This document shows positions 7,706 through 14,058 of a DNA stretch of 64,000 nucleotides, one piece after another. The stretch comes from Candidatus Pseudobacter hemicellulosilyticus (GTDB lineage: Bacteria; Bacteroidota; Bacteroidia; Chitinophagales; Chitinophagaceae), in the NCBI GenBank assembly GCA_029202545.1, contig CP119311.1:2728001-2792000 (forward strand), written 5' to 3'. Numbering within the stretch: position 1 is the stretch's first letter; the number at the start of each line of letters is the position of its first letter. A model generated the notes under the pieces. That model had not been told where the DNA came from, did not search any database, and saw only the letters and a program-made list of their open reading frames with translations. The position numbers and the translations under genes are program-made.

Positions 7706-8166
7706 TGGGTACTATTTTTAACGAGGATTTCAGGGATTTTATTCAAGCGTTAAATAACCAGAATGTTGATTATATTCTGGTGGGTGGTTATGCGGTAATT
7801 CTGCACGGATATAGAAGAGTTACTGGTGATATGGATATCTGGGTGAAAAGGACAAAAGAAAATTACACGAAGTTATCTCGTGCCTTTGCCGAATTCCGCC
7901 TTCCTCTTTTTGATATGACTGAGGAAAGGTTTTTAAATACTGAACAAGTTGATGTTTTTTCGTTTGGGCGGCCTCCAGTTAGTATTGATATAATCACTGA
8001 GCTCAAAGGCGTGGATTTTGGCGAAGCTTTCGCGCAAGCGCAAGTCTATGATGAAAGTGGCTTAATGATCCGTTTTTTACATTTAAATAATCTGATACAG
8101 GCTAAAAAAGCTGCAGGACGGCATAAGGATTTAGATGATATTGAAAAATTGACATTAGGTGAATGA
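7705..8166 (+). CDS. Nucleotidyltransferase-fold protein (AbiEii/DUF6036-like)
   Basis: 153 residues. NVDYILVGGYAVILHGYRRV then TGDMDIWVKRT is the polymerase-beta-type nucleotidyltransferase core: GG motif followed by D-x-D (DMDIW). A third acidic strand (VSIDIITEL) follows. Such single-domain proteins pair with small partners and act as toxin or antitoxin by NMP transfer to tRNA or proteins in related systems. It ends 20 bp from the convergent stop of intact hyaD. Confidence 0.7.
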   Translation: MGTIFNEDFRDFIQALNNQNVDYILVGGYAVILHGYRRVTGDMDIWVKRTKENYTKLSRAFAEFRLPLFDMTEERFLNTEQVDVFSFGRPPVSIDIITELKGVDFGEAFAQAQVYDESGLMIRFLHLNNLIQAKKAAGRHKDLDDIEKLTLGE

Positions 8167-8186
8167 AGAATAGGAAGTACGTCCGC

Positions 8187-8663
8187 TCAGTTGTTGATCA
8201 TTTTTTCAATCCCCGCCAGGTAGTTCACCTTTTCTATTATCTCCGGCACCACCTTCTCAATTTCCTCCGTCAATTCAGTACCCTGCTGCTGTATACTATC
8301 AATACTCACCACCAGCAGCTGGATATCCGGCATGCGGCCGAGCAATTGCAGCGCGCCTACCAGGTCCTTGAGCCCGATATCATGCGTGCTCATAGCCTGG
8401 GGAAAGTCTGATGCAAAACGTGGTGTGATCAGCCGGATAGTGCCAGGAGGGCGGCCATCAAGCGTGGCGTCAACAAGGATCACCTGTGGGTATTGTTCAA
8501 AATATTCCAGGAGGTGAAAGCCGCCGGTGCCGCCGTCGAGGATATCGAGGCCGGGGGGCGGGCCGGCCGCGGCCAGGCGCTGGGCTATATGTACGCCAAT
8601 CCCTTCATCGCCCATTAAATAATTCCCAATACCCAGTAACAGCACTTTATTTTCTGGTTGCAT
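8187..8663 (-). CDS. hyaD: [NiFe]-hydrogenase maturation protease
   Basis: 158-residue M52/A31-family endopeptidase. It removes the C-terminal peptide of the hydrogenase large subunit once nickel is inserted. The three metal ligands are visible: Glu20 in GIGNYLMGDEGIGVH, Asp65 in VDATLDG, and His94 in STHDIG. I chose ATG 8663 (MQPENKVLLLGIGN) because family members start just before this glycine loop. The frame is open upstream to 8786, but that extension is Cys/Arg-rich and unlike the family. It is the last gene of the hyaABCD operon. Its 3' end is the recombination neighbourhood of the accessory region; partial copies lie at 3072-3485 and 310-581. Confidence 0.9.
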   Translation of the reverse strand: MQPENKVLLLGIGNYLMGDEGIGVHIAQRLAAAGPPPGLDILDGGTGGFHLLEYFEQYPQVILVDATLDGRPPGTIRLITPRFASDFPQAMSTHDIGLKDLVGALQLLGRMPDIQLLVVSIDSIQQQGTELTEEIEKVVPEIIEKVNYLAGIEKMINN

Positions 8664-8833
8664 GATAAGCTCTTTTGCCAGGAGGCTACCGGCGGGAGCT
8701 GTTACCAGCCCCCACCGGCAGTATTTCCTGTTATGAACAAATAGACAGGAAGGGTTTGCAAGAATCCTGCAGAAAAAAATGTTCAATCCCTGAGGGCATT
8801 ATAGCAGCTCAGGGAGTTTTATGTTGAAACTGC

Positions 8834-9595
8834 TCAGGCCGTACCCGGGTGTCCTTCTTTGCCCGGCAGTTCGCTCCGGTCGGGAGCGGTATTCTCTTCT
8901 TTTTTGAATGCTTCTTCTTCAATGAATTTCCAGCCGCCACCCATGCTGCTGATCTCACCCCGGCCTTCCACGTAGTCGTGGTAGAACACGAGGTACACAT
9001 GGATCACGGCAAAAAGGATAAAGAACCACATACACCAGTGATGGATCTGGCGGGTGAGGATATCACCACCCAGCATGGCCGGTACCCAGGCAAAGAGTCT
9101 GGGCAGCCACCAGTCGCTCATACTGGCATAAAGCCCAAAGCCGGTAAGGCACTGGACGCCGAAGGCGATGAACGTAAAGAAATAGATGAAACCTGCCATG
9201 GCGTTATGTCCTACCGACATATGCTCCTTCCCCTTCATCATCAGGATATCGATCTTGAACACCTGCCACATTTCCTGGAAGAACCGCTTGTTGGTAGGGA
9301 TGAACTGTTTCCAGTTGGCCCATTTATTACCCGTAAATCCCCAGTACAGGCGGAACAGGAAATTGAAGAAGAAGATATAGGCCGCCACAAAATGGAAAAA
9401 GCGCATCCAGCCCATCAGGAACTGAAAGCTGGCCTCTTTACCACTGGTAAGGGCGGGTGGGTTGGCAATATAAAATCCTGTGACGATCAGCACGATCATC
9501 ACAGCGGCATTGAGCCAATGGTATACACGGACCGGCAACTCCCAGACATAGACCCGGCGCAGCCGGTGAACATGCAGATATTTCTTGGTAGCCAT
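8834..9595 (-). CDS. hyaC: Hydrogenase membrane cytochrome b subunit
   Basis: 253-residue integral membrane di-heme cytochrome b. It anchors the periplasmic hydrogenase and passes electrons to the quinone pool. Four hydrophobic spans are visible, around NAAVMIVLIVTGFYIA, FFHFVAAYIFFFNFLF, GFIYFFTFIAFGVQCL and WFFILFAVIHVYLVFY. Candidate heme histidines are in VYHWLNA, FFHFV, IHHWCMW and VIHVY. The cytoplasmic C-terminus is charged. The gene starts 28 bp after the large subunit gene, so it is co-transcribed. Confidence 0.92.
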   Translation of the reverse strand: MATKKYLHVHRLRRVYVWELPVRVYHWLNAAVMIVLIVTGFYIANPPALTSGKEASFQFLMGWMRFFHFVAAYIFFFNFLFRLYWGFTGNKWANWKQFIPTNKRFFQEMWQVFKIDILMMKGKEHMSVGHNAMAGFIYFFTFIAFGVQCLTGFGLYASMSDWWLPRLFAWVPAMLGGDILTRQIHHWCMWFFILFAVIHVYLVFYHDYVEGRGEISSMGGGWKFIEEEAFKKEENTAPDRSELPGKEGHPGTA

Positions 9596-9622
9596 CGTAG
9601 TACAATTTAAAAGTGGTACGGA

Positions 9623-11353
9623 TTAAGCTTCGAGCACGCTTACCCGGTTGATATGGTTACCGTGTTCGTCATAGAGGTGTACCGCACATGCCAGACAGGG
9701 ATCAAACGAGTGTATGGTCCGCAGGATCTCCAACGGCTGCTTTTCATCCGCTACCGGTGTATCTATCAGCGCAGCTTCATAGGCGGAGAGCTGGCCTTTG
9801 CCGTCGCGGGGCGAAGCATTCCAGGTAGTGGGCACCACCAGCTGGTAGTTGGCGATCTTTTCATTTTCTATATTGATCCAGTGGGCCAGGGCGCCGCGTG
9901 GCGCTTCCGCATAACCCACGCCAATGGCCTGTTTGGGCCAGGTATTCGGATTGAACTTTTCCATATTGGCCATCCGCGTATCACCATTTTTGATATTGTC
10001 TACCAGCTGGTGGTAGAAGTCGAGGGCCCAGTCCGTCACCAGTGTGCATTCCAGGCCGCGGGCTGCGGTTCGTCCCAAAGTAGAGAACAGCGCGGTTACC
10101 GGTATGTCCAGGTCTTTAAGGGCTTTGTCCACTACGGTCTTGTATTCTTCCCTGCCACGGGCGTAGCCCACCAGCACGCGTGCCAGCGGACCTACCTCCA
10201 TGGCATGACCTTTCCACCGTGGTGTTTTGAGGTAGCTGTATGCCTGGTCGGTATCCAGGTGTTCGAAGGGCGGCATAGGGCCGGTATATTTTATTTTGCT
10301 TTCGCCTTTCCAGGGATGCAGGCCTACGTCCTTACCGCCTTTGTATTCATACCAGGAATTGGTGATGAATTCCTGTACTTCGGCATCATCCCGGAGGTTG
10401 ACATCATATACTTTAGAGAGGTCTTTGTTGAGGATGGCGCCGGGTGGGAATTTGAATGAAGATGCATCGCGGAAGCCATTCCAGGGCAGATCACCATAGA
10501 CCAGGTAATTGCCCAGTCCACCGCCAATGCTGCCCCAGTCCTTGTAGAAAGAGGCAATGGCCATCAGGTCGGGGATATAGACCTGCTCCACAAATTTCTT
10601 CCCGTCTTCCAGTAATTGTTTAACCAGTGCCAGTCGCTCCGCATTGAGGCCGCTCACGTCATCAATACTGATGGCGCAGGCCATGCCGCCCACCAGGTAA
10701 TTGGGGTGCGGGTTCTTACCGCCAAAGACGGCCTGCACTTTCACGATCTCTTTCTGCCATTCCAGCGCTTCGAGGTAGTGGGCCAGGCCTATCAGGTTCA
10801 CTTCGGGCGGCAGTTTATAGGCGGGGTGTCCCCAGTAGCCGTTGGTGAAGATGCCCAGCTGACCGCTGTCCACCAGTTTTTTGATGCGGGTCTGCAGGTC
10901 TTTGAAATAACCGGGCGAGCTTTTAGGCCAGCTGGAAATGGATTGCGCCAGCCGGGAGGTTTCGTTGGGATCGGCTTTCAGGGCGTTGACCACATCTACC
11001 CAATCCATGGCATGGAGGTGATAGAAATGCACTACGTGGTCATGCATGAAAGCGGAGCAGTACATAATATTACGTACCAGCTCGGCATTGGGTGGTACAG
11101 CGATATCCAGTGCATCTTCCACACAACGGACGGAAGTGAGGGAGTGGACAGGTGTACATACGCCGCATACGCGGCCTACAATGGCCCAGGCGTCACGGGG
11201 ATCACGGTTGCGCAGGATCTCTTCCAGCAGGCGCACCATAGTGCCGCTGCTGAAGGCGTCCTTTATCTTACCGTTCTCTATTTCCGCTTCGATGCGCAGG
11301 TGGCCTTCGATGCGGGTAACGGGATCTACTACGATTCTTTTGCTCATAGTCAA
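9623..11353 (-). CDS. hyaB: [NiFe]-hydrogenase large subunit (group 1 uptake type)
   Basis: 576 residues; carries the NiFe(CN)2CO site. The N-terminal ligand motif RVCGVC is at 61-66 and the C-terminal one DPCLACAVH at 551-559. The 17 residues after His559 (LYDEHGNHINRVSVLEA) are the peptide the HyaD protease should remove. Other family signatures are DPVTRIEGHLRIE near the start and APRGALAHWI. Length matches membrane-bound uptake enzymes. It has no signal of its own; it would be exported bound to the Tat-signal-bearing small subunit. Confidence 0.95.
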   Translation of the reverse strand: MTMSKRIVVDPVTRIEGHLRIEAEIENGKIKDAFSSGTMVRLLEEILRNRDPRDAWAIVGRVCGVCTPVHSLTSVRCVEDALDIAVPPNAELVRNIMYCSAFMHDHVVHFYHLHAMDWVDVVNALKADPNETSRLAQSISSWPKSSPGYFKDLQTRIKKLVDSGQLGIFTNGYWGHPAYKLPPEVNLIGLAHYLEALEWQKEIVKVQAVFGGKNPHPNYLVGGMACAISIDDVSGLNAERLALVKQLLEDGKKFVEQVYIPDLMAIASFYKDWGSIGGGLGNYLVYGDLPWNGFRDASSFKFPPGAILNKDLSKVYDVNLRDDAEVQEFITNSWYEYKGGKDVGLHPWKGESKIKYTGPMPPFEHLDTDQAYSYLKTPRWKGHAMEVGPLARVLVGYARGREEYKTVVDKALKDLDIPVTALFSTLGRTAARGLECTLVTDWALDFYHQLVDNIKNGDTRMANMEKFNPNTWPKQAIGVGYAEAPRGALAHWINIENEKIANYQLVVPTTWNASPRDGKGQLSAYEAALIDTPVADEKQPLEILRTIHSFDPCLACAVHLYDEHGNHINRVSVLEA

Positions 11354-11372
11354 TGGTGTAAGGGGTTAGGGG

Positions 11373-12521
11373 TTAATGATCGTCACCGATCTTTTCACTT
11401 TCCTGTTCGTTCTGTTTGCCTTCTTCCGTCAGATCGCGGATGATCTTGTTCTTCCGGATATTGGTCATGACGGCATGACCGGCCAGGCCTGCTGCGGTGG
11501 CGCCCAGCGCCAGTTTACCTACCAGGTCGGCATTGGCCTCAATGCCAAAGCCCGCAAAGGCCGAGGCTCTTTCATAGAGGCGGCCATTGTCCCAGTAGTT
11601 CTCTTCGCTGCAGCCAATACAGCCATGGCCCGACTGGATCGGGAAGCTGGTGCCGCCATTCCATTTGGTGACGCCACAGGCATTATAGGTAACAGGGCCC
11701 TTACAGCCCACCTTATATAAACAGTATCCTTTTTTTGCGTTCTCGTCATCAAAGCTCTCCACGTAAAGCCCGGCATCAAAAAAGGGCCGGCGGTAGCAGG
11801 TGTCATGCACCCTTTTGCTGTAAAAGGCTTTGGGACGGCCCAGGGCATCCAGCTGCGGGATACGGCCAAAGGTCACCAGGTGAACAATCACGCCGGCCAT
11901 TACTTCGCCAATGGGCGGGCAGCCGGGCACTTTGATCACGGGCTTGTCTTTTATCAGCTTGTGGATAGGCGTGGCGGAAGTGGGGTTGGGCTTGGCAGCC
12001 TGTACGCAACCATTGCAGGCGCAGCTGCCCCAGGCAATCACTGCTTTTGCATTGGCGGAGGCCTCTTCCAGGATCTGCTGGGAGGTTTTGCCGCCTATCA
12101 TGCAATACACGCCGTTGGCGGCGGTGGGCACGCTGCCCTCCACACAAAGGATGTACTCTCCTTTGTATTTGGTCATTGTTTGTTGCATGGCCTCCTCCGC
12201 CTGGAAACCCGATGCCGCCATCAGCGTTTCGGTATAGTCCAGCGAGATCTGGTCCAGCAGGATGTCCGCCACAATAGGGTGGGAGGACCGGATAAAACTT
12301 TCACTGCAGCAGGTACATTCCTGGAAGTGCAGCCAGATCACCGGGATCCGCGATTTGGTCTCCAGGGCAGTAGCTACCTGTCCTACAAGAGATTTCTCAA
12401 GTCCCATGAAGGCAGCCATCATAGTAACGAACTGGAGGAAGTCGCGGCGGGAATAGCCCTTGCCACGCATCTCCTCATAATACGTCAATGGCTTAGCATC
12501 GTTGTTGTTACGCATGTTCAA
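11373..12521 (-). CDS. hyaA: [NiFe]-hydrogenase small subunit, Tat-exported, O2-tolerant type cysteines
   Basis: 382 residues. Twin-arginine signal SRRDFLQF at 24-31. The proximal cluster region has ECTCCSES with Cys69, Cys71 and Cys72. In standard enzymes the second of these is Gly (CTGC); Cys there is typical of O2-tolerant enzymes with a [4Fe-3S] cluster. The second supernumerary position is met by Cys172 in GSCACNGCVQAAKPNP, and Cys201 sits in PGCPP. Cys169 is an additional cysteine within that loop. Medial and distal cluster cysteines follow (HDTCYRR, GYCLYKVGCKGP, GCIGCSE). A C-terminal hydrophobic stretch (LVGKLALGATAAGLAGHAVM) anchors it in the membrane. First gene of the operon. Confidence 0.95.
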   Translation of the reverse strand: MNMRNNNDAKPLTYYEEMRGKGYSRRDFLQFVTMMAAFMGLEKSLVGQVATALETKSRIPVIWLHFQECTCCSESFIRSSHPIVADILLDQISLDYTETLMAASGFQAEEAMQQTMTKYKGEYILCVEGSVPTAANGVYCMIGGKTSQQILEEASANAKAVIAWGSCACNGCVQAAKPNPTSATPIHKLIKDKPVIKVPGCPPIGEVMAGVIVHLVTFGRIPQLDALGRPKAFYSKRVHDTCYRRPFFDAGLYVESFDDENAKKGYCLYKVGCKGPVTYNACGVTKWNGGTSFPIQSGHGCIGCSEENYWDNGRLYERASAFAGFGIEANADLVGKLALGATAAGLAGHAVMTNIRKNKIIRDLTEEGKQNEQESEKIGDDH

Positions 12522-12635
12522 ATTTTTACGGGTAATAATGGGTCAATGTAACTTACTCAATGTTGCCCCGTTGGTGCATGATCCTTATCAATTGTGCGAT
12601 TGACCTTTGTTAGGGGAGGGGTTTGGGAGGCTGGG

Positions 12636-12643
12636 TAAATTTG
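12636..12643 (+). promoter_or_regulatory. -7 promoter element (Bacteroidota type)
   Basis: TAAATTTG matches the Bacteroidota -7 consensus TAnnTTTG exactly and ends 16 bases before the ATG at 12660. A well-spaced -33 TTTG is not clear. It lies in the 138-bp divergent region between hyaA and the hyp genes. Confidence 0.45.
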
Positions 12644-12659
12644 ATAAAACCCGCGTATT

Positions 12660-12893
12660 ATGAAAAAAGCGATTACGATGCTGGCCTGCTGCCTGCCCCT
12701 GCTCACTTTTGCTCACCATGGCGAAGGCGCCCACGAGCATACGGACGGCGGCTTTACCATTTTCCATTATTTTATTGCGAAGGAACATGCCATTATCACC
12801 TGGCCAATGGTGATCCTGGCCGTTGTAGCCCTGTACCTGCACTACCGCAAGAAAAAAACTGCTTCCGGTAAAAGCCCTTCAGACCATGCATGA
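12660..12893 (+). CDS. Small His-rich exported membrane protein leading the hyp operon
   Basis: 77 residues. Signal peptide or first span (MKKAITMLACCLPLLTFA), then a histidine-rich segment HHGEGAHEHTDGG, then one transmembrane helix (IITWPMVILAVVALYLHY) and a basic tail. The stop overlaps the hypA start by 8 bases, so the two are coupled. The His-rich stretch after export suggests metal (Ni or Zn) binding or a role in hydrogenase assembly at the membrane. This is inference, and I know no named family. Confidence 0.7.
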   Translation: MKKAITMLACCLPLLTFAHHGEGAHEHTDGGFTIFHYFIAKEHAIITWPMVILAVVALYLHYRKKKTASGKSPSDHA

Positions 12894-13227
12894 GTTATCG
12901 ATTGTGATGGGGATCGTGGACATTGCTGAAGAGCATGCCCGGCGTGAAGGGGCTCAATCGGTAGAAGAGATAGAACTGGAGATCGGCTGTCTCACCACCG
13001 TTGAAATGGAAGCCTTTGAATCGGCCTGGAAACAGGCCGTGAAGACCACGATCCTGGAACATTCGGTCAAGACCATCCACCGTACGCCTGGCCGCGCTGG
13101 CTGCCTGGAATGTGCTGCGGAATTCCCGCTGGAAAACCTGTATGACGCCTGTCCGGATTGCCAGGGGCATTTCCTGCAGATCTACCAGGGGAAAGAATTG
13201 CGGGTGCGCTCGCTGGTGATCCATTAA
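12886..13227 (+). CDS. hypA: Hydrogenase nickel incorporation protein HypA
   Basis: 113 residues, the usual HypA length. N-terminal MHELS supplies the nickel-binding Met1-His2-Glu3. The structural zinc site is Cys73-x2-Cys76 (CLEC) with Cys89-x2-Cys92 (CPDC). HypA works with HypB to deliver Ni2+ to the large subunit precursor. The start ATG lies inside the end of the preceding small membrane protein gene. Confidence 0.95.
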   Translation: MHELSIVMGIVDIAEEHARREGAQSVEEIELEIGCLTTVEMEAFESAWKQAVKTTILEHSVKTIHRTPGRAGCLECAAEFPLENLYDACPDCQGHFLQIYQGKELRVRSLVIH

Positions 13228-13260
13228 GACAAACCCATTTTTCAATAAAAATATTTTTCT

Positions 13261-14058
13261 ATGTGCAGTACCTGCGGATGTGATGGCGATGGTCATGTGA
13301 TCAGCCATCTCGGACAACAAGATCAGGCCGGCGGACAGCTACATTCTCACACGCACGGTCATGGCCACCATGATCATACACATTCCCTGGCCAAAAGCCA
13401 TGAACACCATCCCGGCAGCCGCGTTGTCCAGGTGGAGAAAGACGTGCTGTATGAAAATAACCTGCTGGCCGAACGCAACCGCGGGTATTTTGAAGCCAAG
13501 GAGATCCTGGCCATCAACCTGGTAAGCTCACCCGGATCCGGGAAGACGACCCTTCTGGAAAGAACCCTGACCGACCTGCAGGGCGATGCGGATTTTTTTG
13601 TGATAGAAGGTGATCAGCAGACCACGCTGGATGCAGACCGCATTCATGCCACCGGCGCCAAAGTGGTGCAGATCAATACCAATAAAGGCTGCCACCTGGA
13701 CGCCCATATGGTGATGCATGCCATGCAGGGCCTCAAACTCAGCAATAACGCAGTACTCTTTATAGAAAATGTGGGCAACCTGGTCTGCCCGGCTATGTTT
13801 GACCTGGGCGAACAGGAGCGGGTAGTGATCATGAGCGTTACGGAAGGGGACGATAAACCCCTCAAGTACCCGGACATGTTCCACTCTTCCTCCCTCTGTA
13901 TTATTAATAAGACGGACCTGTTGCCCTACGTGCCTTTCGATATTGAAAAAGCAGCAGCCAACGCAAAACGCGTCAATCCTTCCCTGGAAATTATTGAAGT
14001 CAGCTGTACCACCGGCGAAGGTTTATCACAATGGTATGAATGGCTTCAATCGAAATGA
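13261..14058 (+). CDS. hypB: Hydrogenase nickel incorporation GTPase HypB
   Basis: 265 residues. N-terminal nickel-site motif CSTCGC (2-7), a histidine-rich nickel-storage stretch at about 28-50 (HSHTHGHGHHDHTH), then the GTPase. The P-loop is SSPGSGKTT at 89-97, switch region EGDQQTTLDADRI, metal-site GCHLDA, ENVGNLVCPAMFDLGE and the base-specificity motif NKTDLL. It hydrolyses GTP to drive Ni insertion with HypA. ATGA overlap at 14055-14058 couples it to hypF. Confidence 0.96.
   Translation: MCSTCGCDGDGHVISHLGQQDQAGGQLHSHTHGHGHHDHTHSLAKSHEHHPGSRVVQVEKDVLYENNLLAERNRGYFEAKEILAINLVSSPGSGKTTLLERTLTDLQGDADFFVIEGDQQTTLDADRIHATGAKVVQINTNKGCHLDAHMVMHAMQGLKLSNNAVLFIENVGNLVCPAMFDLGEQERVVIMSVTEGDDKPLKYPDMFHSSSLCIINKTDLLPYVPFDIEKAAANAKRVNPSLEIIEVSCTTGEGLSQWYEWLQSK

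Noticed and set aside
310..8663. Reading the hyaD repeats as attachment sites of an integrative element inserted in the 3' end of hyaD
   Set aside because: The layout (intact gene plus displaced 3' pieces) is tempting. But the repeats are 270-410 bp, begin at different points and have diverged tails, and no integrase, relaxase or phage gene is present between them.
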